64,000 bases of DNA from Nocardioides sp. Soil797 (GCA_001429555.1 LMSR01000002.1:1-64000), one strand, 5' to 3'; shown: positions 16,544 to 25,731, counted from the first letter of the stretch. The notes: generated by a model from the sequence alone, not told the origin. Made by a program: numbers and translations.

Positions 16544-16627
16544 TGCGCGAGGGGGGAGTTGAACCCCCACGTCCTTTCGGACACACGGACCTGAACCGTG
16601 CGCGTCTGCCTATTCCGCCACTCGCGC
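16544..16627 (-). tRNA. tRNA-Leu (anticodon CAG)
   Basis: On the minus strand the acceptor stem GCGCGAG pairs with CTCGCGC. The D-arm GTGGCGGAATAGGCAGAC, the anticodon stem-loop CACGG-TTCAGGT-CCGTG with anticodon CAG, a short variable arm and the T-arm GGGGGTTCAACTCCCCC follow. The long class II body fits leucine. The 3' CCA is not encoded (CGT follows). A terminator follows directly. Confidence 0.95.
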
Positions 16628-16826
16628 GTCACCGCCATTCAGCGGCCGGGCAAGGTTATCCCAGCACAGAGGAATCGCCCAAACCGCGGTGCCATTCCCA
16701 CGGTCCGTGACCCTCACCCCGATACGATCGGGCCCAGCCGTCAGACTGTGGCACTCACGTGCGCACGACGACGGACCCGGCACGCGCCCACTCGGCGCCA
16801 GAGGAGAACGACGGAAGGAGGCACCC

Positions 16827-17555
16827 ATGGGCGGTCTGCAGCGCTTCGAGAACAAGCTCGAGCAGATGGTCTCCGGTGTCTTCGCGCGCGCCTTTCGCAG
16901 CGCCGTACAACCCGTCGAGATCTCTGCAGCGCTCCAGCGCGAGGTCGACAACAACGCCCAGATCCTCAGCCGCGAGCGCCGCCTGGTGCCGAACAGCTTC
17001 CACGTCGAGCTGAGCACCAGCGACCTGGAGCGACTGGCTCCCTATGACTCCACCTTGGCCAGCGAGCTGACCAACTCCTTGCGCGACCACGCCGACGAGC
17101 AGAGCTACGTGTTCCCGGGCCCGGTGAAGATCGAGTTCGAGAAGGCCGACGACCTGACCACGGGACGGTTCCGGGTGCGCAGCAGCGCCCAGGCCAAGGT
17201 CACCACCAACGCGACCGACACCCAGGTGGGCCGGGCCAAGGTGTTGATCGAGGTCAACGGCGTACGCCACCCGCTGAACCCGCCGGGCCTCGTCGTCGGG
17301 CGCGGCACCGAGGCCGGGTTGCGCATCAACGACCCGGGCATCAGCCGGCAACACATCGAGTTCGGCATCCAGCAGGGCCGCTTCCCCCAGGACCGATCCC
17401 CCGAGCTCACGGTGCGTGACCTCGGCTCGACCAACGGCATGCAGGTCGATGGCCACCGGGTGGAGCAGGCGACCCTCTACAACGGGTCGACGGTACGCAT
17501 CGGCAACACCACGATGACCGTGCTGATCGTCGACGAGGAGCAGAGCGTTGAGTGA
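16827..17555 (+). CDS. fhaA: FhaA: DUF3662 and FHA domain protein
   Basis: This 242-residue cytoplasmic scaffold opens with DUF3662 (residues about 1-120; MGGLQRFENKLEQMVSGVFARAF is the family start) and ends in an FHA domain, which binds phosphothreonine. FHA motifs are GRG at 158-160, SRQH at 173-176 and STNG at 201-204. In mycobacteria FhaA binds the phosphorylated pseudokinase domain of the lipid II flippase MviN; a matching pseudokinase gene is at 58409 in this window. The ATG has a GGAAGGAGG ribosome site. It is first in the fhaA-fhaB-pstP-rodA-pbpA-pknB operon. The middle linker of mycobacterial FhaA is shorter here. Confidence 0.95.
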   Translation: MGGLQRFENKLEQMVSGVFARAFRSAVQPVEISAALQREVDNNAQILSRERRLVPNSFHVELSTSDLERLAPYDSTLASELTNSLRDHADEQSYVFPGPVKIEFEKADDLTTGRFRVRSSAQAKVTTNATDTQVGRAKVLIEVNGVRHPLNPPGLVVGRGTEAGLRINDPGISRQHIEFGIQQGRFPQDRSPELTVRDLGSTNGMQVDGHRVEQATLYNGSTVRIGNTTMTVLIVDEEQSVE

Positions 17556-18018
17556 ACTGACCCTGTTCCTGATCCGGTTCGCCTACCTGGCGATCCTGTG
17601 GATCTTCGTGCTCTCCGCGATCAGCGTGATCCGCACCGACATGTTCGGTGCCCGGATGCCCTCCCCCGGCGCCCGGGCGAACGGGCGCGCGGGCAAGCAG
17701 CCCAAGGCACCGCCGCGGCGCCGCGGCTCACCGACCCACGTGCTGGTCGTCGAGGGATCCAGCTCCGGCGAGCGCGCCGACCTGGCGCACGCTCCCATCC
17801 TGATCGGCCGGGGCACCGACGCCGCCATCCGTCTCGACGACGACTACGTCTCCACCCGTCACGCGCGCATCGCCGCCTCGGGTGACCAGTGGTTCGTCGA
17901 GGACCTCGGCTCCACCAACGGCACCTACGTCGGCACCGCCCGCATCACCCAACCCACCACCCTGACCCTCGGCACCCAGGTGCGCATCGGCAAGACCGTC
18001 CTCGAGTTGAGGAAGTAG
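17548..18018 (+). CDS. fhaB: FhaB: membrane-anchored FHA domain protein
   Basis: This 156-residue protein has an N-terminal membrane helix (LFLIRFAYLAILWIFVLSAISVI), a short basic linker and a C-terminal FHA domain with GRGTDA, STRHARI and GSTNGTYVG. FhaB (FipA) reads phosphothreonine marks set by the PknB kinase family at the division site. The start is TTG 17548, preceded by GAGGAG at 17534-17539 and overlapping the fhaA stop by 8 bases. The phosphatase gene follows after 6 bases. Confidence 0.93.
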   Translation: MSELTLFLIRFAYLAILWIFVLSAISVIRTDMFGARMPSPGARANGRAGKQPKAPPRRRGSPTHVLVVEGSSSGERADLAHAPILIGRGTDAAIRLDDDYVSTRHARIAASGDQWFVEDLGSTNGTYVGTARITQPTTLTLGTQVRIGKTVLELRK

Positions 18019-18024
18019 ACCCCC

Positions 18025-19527
18025 ATGGCCGACGACACGACCACCGAGGCGGAGACCGCCGAGATGCGGCTGCAGTACGCCGCGCTCTCCGACGTGGGGC
18101 GGGTGCGCAAGGACAACCAGGACTCGGGGTACGCCGGGCCGTGGCTGATCACCGTCTGTGACGGCGTCGGTGGCGCAGCCCGGGGAGACATCGCCTCCTC
18201 CACCGCCGTCCAGCAGCTGCGCCGCCTCGACGAGCGTCCCGGCGACGACCTGCTCGGCCTGGTCGCCGGGGCGATCCACCGCGCCCACGACCGCATCGGT
18301 GAGCTGGTCGAGGAGGATCCCGGCCTCAACGGCACGAGTACGACGGCCACGATCGCGCTCTTCGACGGTCACCGGGTGGCGATCGGCCACGTCGGCGACA
18401 GCCGCGCCTACCTCTACCGCGACGGGTCGCTGAGCCAGCTGACCAAGGACCACACCTTCGTCCAGTCGCTCATCGACGAGGGCCGCATCACCGAGGAGGA
18501 GTCGCGGGTCCACCCCCACCGCAACCTCATCCTCAAGGCCGTCGACGGCATCCACGAGGCCGAGCCCGACCTGTTCACGGTCGACCTGGCCGTCGGTGAC
18601 CGGCTGTTCCTGTGCAGTGACGGTGCCTGTGGCGTGCTCGACGACAGCCACCTGGCCGACATCCTCTCCACCGGCACCCCCGACTTCGCCACCGTGGAGC
18701 TGGTTCGCGCCAGCCTCGAGGCGGGCAGCAGCGACAACGTCACCTGCCTGGTGGCCGATGTCGTCGAGGCCGGCAACGAGGCGGTCGACGACCTGCACCC
18801 GATGCTCGTCGGAGCGGCCGCCGACCTGCCCCGGCGCGGCACCCGCAGTGCCGCCGGAAGCCTGTTCCGCGGCCACCGCTCCGGAGACACCGGCGAGATG
18901 GAGCCGATCCGCGCCGAGCTTCCTGCCGAGGCTCCGCACGCGATCCTCAACGACCCCCTCGATCCCGAGGTCTACCGCTACGCACCCCAGCCGCCGCGCC
19001 GGTTCGTCTGGGTGAAGTGGCTCGCCGTTGCCGCCGTACTGATCGGGCTCGTCTGGGCCGGCCTGGGGGCGGCGTACGCCTGGAGCCAGCAGCAGTACTA
19101 CGTCACCGAGCACGACGGCCACGTGACCATCTTCCGGGGCATCGACGCGACGCTGCCCGGCATCGAGCTGAACCGACCCTACGAGGAGTCCGACGTCAGC
19201 CTCGACCGGCTGCGTGACATCGACGCTCGCGCGGTGCGTGAGGGTATCGACTCCGACAGCCTCGAGGACGCCCGCCGTACCCTCCAGAACCTTGCCGAGG
19301 CCCAGGTCGACGAGTCCTCCGACTCCGCGCCCTCCTCCGAGGCGCCCGAGCCCGAGAAGGAGCCGACGAACTCCGAGCCCGACACCAGCGAGGACGGCGG
19401 CGCCGGGGGCACCGGCAGCACCGACGGCAGCAGCCAGACCGGCGACACCAGCCAGCGCGGTGGCGTCCGCGGGGCCACCGTCGCCGACCGGATCGCCCGC
19501 GCCAGCTTCCGGATGACCAGCGGCTGA
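18025..19527 (+). CDS. pstP: PstP: PP2C-type serine/threonine phosphatase
   Basis: This 500-residue membrane phosphatase reverses PknB phosphorylation. The cytoplasmic PP2C domain (about 10-250) has metal-ligand motifs GRVRKDNQDS, CDGVGG, HVGDSRAYLYR, KDHT and SDN near the end. A juxtamembrane linker, a helix at about 331-353 and an outer domain ending in an acidic, glycine-serine tail follow. The length is close to mycobacterial PstP. It lies in the same operon as its kinase, a common arrangement that keeps the pair balanced. Confidence 0.95.
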   Translation: MADDTTTEAETAEMRLQYAALSDVGRVRKDNQDSGYAGPWLITVCDGVGGAARGDIASSTAVQQLRRLDERPGDDLLGLVAGAIHRAHDRIGELVEEDPGLNGTSTTATIALFDGHRVAIGHVGDSRAYLYRDGSLSQLTKDHTFVQSLIDEGRITEEESRVHPHRNLILKAVDGIHEAEPDLFTVDLAVGDRLFLCSDGACGVLDDSHLADILSTGTPDFATVELVRASLEAGSSDNVTCLVADVVEAGNEAVDDLHPMLVGAAADLPRRGTRSAAGSLFRGHRSGDTGEMEPIRAELPAEAPHAILNDPLDPEVYRYAPQPPRRFVWVKWLAVAAVLIGLVWAGLGAAYAWSQQQYYVTEHDGHVTIFRGIDATLPGIELNRPYEESDVSLDRLRDIDARAVREGIDSDSLEDARRTLQNLAEAQVDESSDSAPSSEAPEPEKEPTNSEPDTSEDGGAGGTGSTDGSSQTGDTSQRGGVRGATVADRIARASFRMTSG

Positions 19528-19537
19528 GGCGGTGCCG

Positions 19538-20935
19538 ATGACGCAGCAGAACAGCTTCCTGGGCTTCGTGCACCGGCGCCGCCGGGGCGCCGAGCTCTTC
19601 CTGGTGATCCTCGCCCTGGTGGTCGGCATCGGCGCCTACGCCGCGGTCGGCCTGGGCGTCGAGGGCGAGGTCCCCGCCGACATCCTCGGGTACGGCGGCT
19701 GGCTGGCCGCCCTGACCGTCGCCTGCCACGTGGTGGTGCGCCTGACCGCTCCGTACGCCGACCCGGTGCTGCTGCCTGTCGTGGCTGCGCTCAACGGCCT
19801 GGGCCTGGCCGTGATCCACCGGCTCGACCTGGCCTACGAGACCCAGGACAAGGCCCACAACTACGCCCAGCAGCAGCTGGTCTGGATGACCATCGGCGTC
19901 GGTCTCTTCATCGCCACCCTGCTGATCCTTCGCGACCACCGGGTCCTGCAACGCTTCACCTACACCAGCGGCCTGGCCGCGATCGTGCTGCTGTTGATGC
20001 CGATGCTGCCCTTGATCGGCCGCGAGGTGAACGGCGCCCGCATCTGGATCAACCTCGGTCCGGTCGGCCTGCAGCCCGGCGAGATCGCGAAGGTGCTGCT
20101 GGTCATCGCCTTCGCGGGCTACCTGGTGCTCCACCGCGACGCACTGGCCCTGGCCGGGCGGCGACTGCTCTTCGTCGACCTTCCTCGGGGGCGTGACCTC
20201 GGCCCGATCCTGATGATGTGGCTGGTCTCCCTCGGCGTCCTGGTCTTCCAGCGCGACCTGGGTTCGTCGCTGCTGTTCTTCGGACTCTTCTTGACCATGC
20301 TCTACGTCGCCACCGAGCGCCCCGGGTGGCTGGTCGTCGGTGTCGCTCTGTTCTCGGCAGGCGCCTTCTTCGGCTACCAGGCCTTCGGCCACGTCCAGGC
20401 CCGGGTCAACGCCTGGAGCGACCCCTTCGCCGCCTGGGAGACCGGCTCGCAGCAGGTGGGCCAGTCCATGTTCGGCATGGCATGGGGCGGGCTCCTGGGC
20501 CGCGGCCTCGGCCAGGGCCGGCCCGACCTGATCTCCTACGCCCAGTCCGACTTCATCGTCGGCGCGATCGGCGAAGAGCTCGGGCTGACCGGAGTGATCG
20601 CGGTGATCCTGCTCTACGGCCTGATCGTCGAGCGCGGCCTGCGCGCCGCCCTCGTGTGCCGCGACGGCTTCGGCAAGCTGGTCGCCACCGGCCTCGCCTG
20701 CGTGCTGGCGTTGCAGGTCTTCGTGGTCATCGGCGGTGTCACCAACCTGATCCCGCTCACGGGTCTGACCACCCCCTTCCTGTCCTACGGAGGCTCCTCG
20801 CTGATCGCGAACTGGGTGATCATCGCCCTGCTGCTGCGCATCTCCGACCAGGCTCGTCGTCCGGTCCCGGACCTGTCCCAGGAGTCCGAGGAGACCAGTG
20901 ACGCCGAGACGACCCAGGTGGTGAACCTGCGATGA
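19538..20935 (+). CDS. rodA: RodA/FtsW/SpoVE family peptidoglycan glycosyltransferase
   Basis: This 465-residue polytopic SEDS protein polymerises lipid II during elongation. Family blocks include LLLMPMLPLIGREVNGARIWINLGPVGLQPGEIAKVLLVI, GSSLLFFGLFLTMLYVAT and the end block LIPLTGLTTPFLSYGGSSLIANW. ATG 19538 is preferred over GTG 19532 because GAGG at 19526-19529 is 8 bases away. It overlaps the pbpA start by 4 bases, so polymerase and transpeptidase are made together as in the usual SEDS-bPBP pair. Confidence 0.95.
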   Translation: MTQQNSFLGFVHRRRRGAELFLVILALVVGIGAYAAVGLGVEGEVPADILGYGGWLAALTVACHVVVRLTAPYADPVLLPVVAALNGLGLAVIHRLDLAYETQDKAHNYAQQQLVWMTIGVGLFIATLLILRDHRVLQRFTYTSGLAAIVLLLMPMLPLIGREVNGARIWINLGPVGLQPGEIAKVLLVIAFAGYLVLHRDALALAGRRLLFVDLPRGRDLGPILMMWLVSLGVLVFQRDLGSSLLFFGLFLTMLYVATERPGWLVVGVALFSAGAFFGYQAFGHVQARVNAWSDPFAAWETGSQQVGQSMFGMAWGGLLGRGLGQGRPDLISYAQSDFIVGAIGEELGLTGVIAVILLYGLIVERGLRAALVCRDGFGKLVATGLACVLALQVFVVIGGVTNLIPLTGLTTPFLSYGGSSLIANWVIIALLLRISDQARRPVPDLSQESEETSDAETTQVVNLR

Positions 20936-22398
20936 ACAAGCCGATCCGCACGATGTCGCTGTTCTGCCTGGTGCTCTTCCTGGCACTGATGGGCAACGCG
21001 ACCTACCTGCAGTACTTCAAGGCCTCCGACCTCAACGACAGCTCGCTCAACAAGCGGGTCATCGAGAGCGCCTTCTCCCGCGAGCGCGGCGCGATCCTGG
21101 TCGGTCGCAACGCGATCGCCGAGTCGAAGCCCTCCGACGACAAGTACAAGTTCCAGCGGGTCTACAGCAATCCGTGGATGTATGCCCACGTCACCGGGTC
21201 CTTCTCCTACTACTCCCAGACCGGCATCGAGCGCACCCAGAACTCGGTGCTCTCCGGAGACGACTCACGCCTGTTCGTTTCCCGCCTGGTCGACCTGGTC
21301 AACAACTCCTCCCCCAAGGGCGGCACCGTCGAGCTGACCCTCAACCCCGAGGCGCAGAAGGCCGCCTACGACGGGTTGGCCGAGAACCCGGCGCTCGGCT
21401 CCGACGTGCAGGGCGCCGTGGTGGCCATCGAGCCGTCGACCGGCAAGATCCTGGCGATGACGTCCTCGCCGTCGTTCAACCCGAACAAGCTCGCCTCCCA
21501 CGACCTGGGCGAGGTGGCCAAGACCAGCAAGGAGCTCAACGCCCGCGACGACGAGCCCACGTTGAACCGGGCGATCAGCACCACGCTGCCACCCGGGTCG
21601 ACGTTCAAGCTGGTCACCGCCGCCGCCGCCCTCGAGACCGGCGACTACGACGCCGACTCGATGGTGCCCGGCGGGCCGTCGTACACCCTGCCCCACACCA
21701 GCACCACCATCGACAACGGTGGCCGGGCCTGCGGCACCGACAAGATCACCATGACCCAGGCCCTCGAGCAGTCGTGCAACACCACGTTCCTGGCCCTTGC
21801 CGACGAGCTCGGCCAGGACAAGATGCTCGAGCAGGCCGAGGCCTTCGGCTTCAACGACACCTCGCTCGAGGACCTCCCCGGCCAGGCCGAGAGCGTCTAT
21901 CCGACCGAGGAGCTCGAGGAGTCCTACCTCGCGCAGACCGGGATGGGTCAGTACGACGTCCGCGCCACGCCGCTGCAGATGGCGATGGTGGTGGCCGGCA
22001 TCGTCAACGACGGCGTCGTGATGCGGCCCTACCTGGTCGACGAGGTCCGTTCCCCCGACCTCGACGTGCTCGACAAGACCTCCACCGAGGAGCTCTCCGA
22101 GGCCGTCGGCTCCGACTCGGCCCACGAGCTTCGCAAGATGATGGTCTCGGTCGTCGAGAACGGCACCGCCGGCGTGGCCCTGATCCCGGGTGCCGAGGTC
22201 GGCGCCAAGACCGGAACCGCCGAGAGCTGCGACGAGTGCAACAACTTCGCGTGGTTCGTCTCCTATGGCAAGAAGGACGGCAAGGAGGTCGCCGTGGCTG
22301 TGATGCTGCAGAAGGTCGACCTGAGCAACTCCCAGATCGCCGGCGGAGCGTTGGCCGGACCGATCGCCAAGTCCGTGATGGAAGCGGTGATCGACTGA
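20932..22398 (+). CDS. pbpA: PbpA: class B penicillin-binding protein 2
   Basis: This 488-residue transpeptidase is anchored by one N-terminal helix (LFCLVLFLALMGNATYLQ). A dimerisation domain precedes the penicillin-binding domain, which carries the catalytic STFK (GSTFKLVTAAAAL, near residue 223), SCN (QSCNTTF) and KTG (AKTGTAES). It cross-links the glycan made by its RodA partner encoded directly upstream. In mycobacteria PbpA is phosphorylated by PknB, which is encoded directly downstream here. Confidence 0.95.
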   Translation: MNKPIRTMSLFCLVLFLALMGNATYLQYFKASDLNDSSLNKRVIESAFSRERGAILVGRNAIAESKPSDDKYKFQRVYSNPWMYAHVTGSFSYYSQTGIERTQNSVLSGDDSRLFVSRLVDLVNNSSPKGGTVELTLNPEAQKAAYDGLAENPALGSDVQGAVVAIEPSTGKILAMTSSPSFNPNKLASHDLGEVAKTSKELNARDDEPTLNRAISTTLPPGSTFKLVTAAAALETGDYDADSMVPGGPSYTLPHTSTTIDNGGRACGTDKITMTQALEQSCNTTFLALADELGQDKMLEQAEAFGFNDTSLEDLPGQAESVYPTEELEESYLAQTGMGQYDVRATPLQMAMVVAGIVNDGVVMRPYLVDEVRSPDLDVLDKTSTEELSEAVGSDSAHELRKMMVSVVENGTAGVALIPGAEVGAKTGTAESCDECNNFAWFVSYGKKDGKEVAVAVMLQKVDLSNSQIAGGALAGPIAKSVMEAVID

Positions 22399-22426
22399 TG
22401 AACCCCTCGACAAGGAAGAAGGGCAC

Positions 22427-24196
22427 ATGACCAACGAGGAGCCGACGTTGATCGGCGGTCGCTACGAGCTCGGCGAGCTGCTGGGTCGTGGGGGCATGGC
22501 AGAGGTGCGCAAGGGCACCGACTCCCGCCTCGGACGGGTGGTGGCGGTCAAGCGACTGCGCACCGACCTGGCCAGTGATGCCACCTTCCAGGCCCGGTTC
22601 CGGCGCGAGGCGCAGTCCTCGGCGTCGCTGAACCACCCCGCGATCGTGGCGGTCTACGACACCGGCGAGGAGATGGCGCCCGACGGCGTCGCCCAGCCCT
22701 ACATCGTGATGGAGTACGTCGCCGGACGCACCCTGCGCGACATCCTGCGCGAGGGTCGCAAGATCCTGCCCGAGCGCGCCCTGGAGATCACCTCCGGTGT
22801 GCTCTCCGCCCTCGACTACAGCCACCGTGCCGGCATCATCCACCGCGACATCAAGCCCGCCAACGTGATGCTCACCCCCGGTGGCGACGTCAAGGTGATG
22901 GACTTCGGCATCGCCCGGGCCGTCTCCGACGCCTCGTCGACGATGACCCAGACCGCGGCCGTGGTCGGCACCGCGCAGTACCTCTCCCCCGAGCAGGCGC
23001 GCGGTGAGACCGTCGACTCCCGCTCCGACGTCTACTCCACCGGCTGCCTGCTCTACGAGCTCCTCACCGGCCGGCCGCCGTTCGTGGGCGAGTCCCCCGT
23101 GGCCGTGGCCTACCAGCACGTGCGCGAGCCGGCCCAGCCGCCGTCGACCTTCGACACCGAGCTGGACGCCGAGGTCGACGCGATCGTGATGAAGGCGCTG
23201 GCCAAGCGGCTCGACGAGCGCTACCAGTCGGCCGCGGCGATGCGCACCGACATCGAGCGCTACCTGGCCGGCCACCCGGTGCAGGCTCCCTCGGTGCCCC
23301 TGGCGGGCGCCGCAGGTGCGGCGGCCGGCACCACCGTGCTCCCGGCCTCCGCCCCGCGACCTGACGCCGCCACGACCACCAGCACCACCCCCGTGTCCGA
23401 GGAGGAGGAGCGCCCCAAGCGCACCGGACTGTGGGTGCTGCTCGCCGCACTGGTGATCGCGCTCATCGCGGGTGGGGTCTATGCGATGGGTCAGATGGGA
23501 GACGACTCCGTCGACCAGGTCAGCGTGCCGAGTGTCGACGGGATGAACCAGGCCCGCGCGGTCAGCAAGATCGAGTCCGAGGGCCTGACCACCAAGATCG
23601 TCGAGGAGGCCCACGACGAGGTCGCCGAGGGCAAGGTCATCCGCACCGACCCCGAGGGCGGCACCGACGTCGACCCCGAGTCCGAGGTCACCGTGGTGGT
23701 CTCCACCGGCAAACCCGATCTCGAGGTGCCCAACGTGGTCACGATGAGCAAGGCCGAGGCCGAGGCCGCCCTCAAGGAGCTCGAGTTCAAGGTCGTCTTC
23801 GAGGAGCGCGACACCGACGACCCGTTGGATCAGGTCGTCGACCAGGACCCCGCGGCCAACACTCAGGTGAGCTACGGCAGCACGGTCCGGGTCTTCGTCT
23901 CCGACGGTCCCGAGACGGTTCCTGACGTGGTCGGCATGACCGAGAAGGAGGCGACCAAGGCGATCGAGGGCGCCGGCTTCGAGGTGAAGGTGGTGCGCTC
24001 GACGGACACCACCGAGAAGAAGGGCACGGTCATCGACCAGAGCCCCGGCGCCGACCAGACCGCTGACCAGAAGGACACCATCACGATCGTGGTCTCCGAC
24101 TTCGAGGAGGAGGCCAGTGAGTCGCCGACGGAGAGCGAGTCACCGACCGATGAGCCCACGGACGAGACGTCACCGACCGACATCCTGACACCCTGA
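22427..24196 (+). CDS. pknB: PknB: serine/threonine kinase with three PASTA domains
   Basis: This 589-residue membrane kinase has a kinase domain at about 12-280 with the glycine loop LGRGGMAEV, Lys42, HRDIKPANVM and DFGIA. The activation loop STMTQTAAVVGTAQYLSPEQA matches the autophosphorylated threonines of mycobacterial PknB. A proline-rich linker, a helix (GLWVLLAALVIALIAGGVYAMG) and three outer PASTA repeats (about 355-560) follow, one fewer than in M. tuberculosis. The C-terminal tail is Ser/Glu/Asp/Pro-rich. PASTA domains bind muropeptides or lipid II. It is last in the operon; pknA is absent. Confidence 0.95.
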   Translation: MTNEEPTLIGGRYELGELLGRGGMAEVRKGTDSRLGRVVAVKRLRTDLASDATFQARFRREAQSSASLNHPAIVAVYDTGEEMAPDGVAQPYIVMEYVAGRTLRDILREGRKILPERALEITSGVLSALDYSHRAGIIHRDIKPANVMLTPGGDVKVMDFGIARAVSDASSTMTQTAAVVGTAQYLSPEQARGETVDSRSDVYSTGCLLYELLTGRPPFVGESPVAVAYQHVREPAQPPSTFDTELDAEVDAIVMKALAKRLDERYQSAAAMRTDIERYLAGHPVQAPSVPLAGAAGAAAGTTVLPASAPRPDAATTTSTTPVSEEEERPKRTGLWVLLAALVIALIAGGVYAMGQMGDDSVDQVSVPSVDGMNQARAVSKIESEGLTTKIVEEAHDEVAEGKVIRTDPEGGTDVDPESEVTVVVSTGKPDLEVPNVVTMSKAEAEAALKELEFKVVFEERDTDDPLDQVVDQDPAANTQVSYGSTVRVFVSDGPETVPDVVGMTEKEATKAIEGAGFEVKVVRSTDTTEKKGTVIDQSPGADQTADQKDTITIVVSDFEEEASESPTESESPTDEPTDETSPTDILTP

Positions 24197-24200
24197 CCCT

Positions 24201-24278
24201 GGTCGCTGGGCTCGGCCACGGGCTCAGCGACCACACGGACGACCACAACGCCCCCGATCCCTGCGGATCGGGGGCGTT
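24201..24278. terminator. Two consecutive hairpins ending the fhaA-pknB operon
   Basis: The first hairpin is GGTCGCTG (24201-24208) / CAGCGACC (24225-24232). The second, at 24247-24278, has a perfect 14-base stem AACGCCCCCGATCC / GGATCGGGGGCGTT with loop CTGC, followed by TCTCGTTCGTTG. They lie between the pknB stop and the convergent DUF881 gene and can serve both. Confidence 0.85.
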
Positions 24279-24330
24279 CTCGTTCGTTGTGGTCGTTCCC
24301 GTGGTCGCTCGGCCGTTCCCCGAGAGGCGC

Positions 24331-25077
24331 TCAGGTGAGGGGTTCGGCGTACTCCAGGCCGCGCAGTCCGTCGTACGCCGGCACGGTGACGTCGTGCTCG
24401 ACCTCCATGCCCCAACCGATCTGGATCGCGGGATTCTCGGCGTCCGAGCGATAGAGGCCGATGTCGTAGTCGGAGTCGATGCGTTCCTGCATGGCCGCGG
24501 TGTCGCCGACCGCGGTGATCACGTAGGGCTGCGGGTAGGGGATGCCCTGGAGCTCGACGGAGTTTCCGGCGCACTTGATGCCGGTCGTGCTGATGATGCG
24601 CTGCCCCTGGATCATCACGCCCTCGGCGCCGGCATCCCACATCGCGTTGACCACGGCCTGGATGTCCTGCTGGTGCACGACCAGACGGCGGATGTCCTCG
24701 GCGTCCTCGCGGAGGTCCTCCGGTGAGTCGGACAGGGTGACGGTCAGGGCGGAACCCTCGACCTCGGAGAAGCCGGCCGGGCCCTCGAGCCGGGTCGCCT
24801 CCCGCCTCGCCTTGCGGACCTGATCGTCGTCGATGCGCGCCGACAGCTTCTCGACGTCACTGCTGAGATCGCTCGCCTTGAGGCGGAGGTCTTCGTACTG
24901 ACTCTTCTCACTGCGCACCAGGGACGGCATGTCGTTGACCCGTCCGGGACGCAGGTCGGTGCCCTCGCTGTTGGTGGCACTGACCATGAAGAGGGCACCC
25001 GCCACGGCAAATGCCGCCGGGGTCGCGAGGCGCCACCCGACGCGTTTGGCACGGTGGCCGTGGGAATGCGTGTGCAT
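24331..25077 (-). CDS. DUF881 domain protein
   Basis: This 248-residue protein has a histidine-rich cytoplasmic N-terminus (MHTHSHGHRAKR), one membrane helix (about 18-40), a coiled coil (DLRLKASDLSSDVEKLSARIDDD) and the DUF881 domain with INAMWDAGAEGV-like and QRI.STT.I.C.GN blocks. It is conserved beside crgA in actinobacteria and is probably part of the division or envelope machinery; the biochemical role is unknown. ATG 25077 was chosen over the longer frame because TAGCGT (25085-25090) lies 7 bases before it, as in leaderless genes. Confidence 0.88.
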   Translation of the reverse strand: MHTHSHGHRAKRVGWRLATPAAFAVAGALFMVSATNSEGTDLRPGRVNDMPSLVRSEKSQYEDLRLKASDLSSDVEKLSARIDDDQVRKARREATRLEGPAGFSEVEGSALTVTLSDSPEDLREDAEDIRRLVVHQQDIQAVVNAMWDAGAEGVMIQGQRIISTTGIKCAGNSVELQGIPYPQPYVITAVGDTAAMQERIDSDYDIGLYRSDAENPAIQIGWGMEVEHDVTVPAYDGLRGLEYAEPLT

Positions 25078-25084
25078 GGCGACT

Positions 25085-25090
25085 ACGCTA
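25085..25090 (-). promoter_or_regulatory. -10 hexamer of a probable leaderless promoter (DUF881 gene)
   Basis: On the minus strand TAGCGT is followed by 7 bases and then the ATG, with no ribosome site between. The promoter region is shared with the divergent crgA gene. Confidence 0.5.
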
Positions 25091-25139
25091 ACCCGGTGCG
25101 CCCGCGACCGGTGCACTGGTGACGAATGAGGAGATGTCG

Positions 25140-25622
25140 GTGTCGAAGTCCAAAGAGAAGCACGAGTTGGTTGATCCGGATGCCGTGAAGGCACCGATCT
25201 TCTCCGTGCGCTTCCTGATCTCGCTGCTGCTGATCGCAGCCGGGATCGCCTACGTCGTGATCTGGACGCTCTACGTTCGTGACGCGCGGGCCTTCGACCT
25301 GGGCGACGGGAGCGAGCCCAAGGAGCTGATCAACGGCATGGCCAAGCTGAAGGACTGGAACTGGGCCATCGGGTTCGGCCTCCTCTTCATCGGCCTGGGC
25401 GTCTCCGCGCACCCCAAGACCCCCCTCGGCCGTGGCCGCGGCGTCATCGTCGGCATGCTCGGCTGCTTCCTGATCGGCCTGATCTGGATCTGCACCTTCT
25501 ATGTCTTCGCCGACAAGCCCGAGGGCGAGATCTGGCTCCTGGGCGACCTCGGTCAGCTGAACCTCGTGGTGGGCATCGGCTTCATGGCGGTGGGATTCAC
25601 CTTCGCCACCCGCTGGGAGTGA
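25140..25622 (+). CDS. crgA: CrgA-like cell division protein of double length
   Basis: CrgA is a small actinobacterial membrane protein (usually 84-95 residues, two helices) that recruits FtsI and other divisome parts. This protein has 160 residues and four helices, at about 23-45, 73-90, 101-123 and 138-156. The N-terminus SKSKEKHE and the last part LGQLNLVVGIGFMAVGFTFATRW match CrgA. WNWAIGFGLLFIGLGVSA at 73-90 looks like a second copy of that last helix, so the protein appears to be an internally duplicated CrgA. GTG 25140 has GAGGAG 6 bases upstream. It is divergent from the DUF881 gene, the usual neighbour. Confidence 0.85.
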   Translation: MSKSKEKHELVDPDAVKAPIFSVRFLISLLLIAAGIAYVVIWTLYVRDARAFDLGDGSEPKELINGMAKLKDWNWAIGFGLLFIGLGVSAHPKTPLGRGRGVIVGMLGCFLIGLIWICTFYVFADKPEGEIWLLGDLGQLNLVVGIGFMAVGFTFATRWE

Positions 25623-25641
25623 CCCCGGGTCACGACCGAAC

Positions 25642-25686
25642 AACGTGGTGGATCGCCGGCACTGGCTGCCTGTGATCCACCACGTT
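25642..25686. terminator. Hairpin downstream of crgA
   Basis: Perfect 13-base stem AACGTGGTGGATC (25642-25654) / GATCCACCACGTT (25674-25686) with a 19-base loop, 20 bases after the crgA stop. Confidence 0.65.
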
Positions 25687-25731
25687 CGTGCATTTCAGGG
25701 CCTCTGACCTGCGGAATCACATCCCTGTAAG

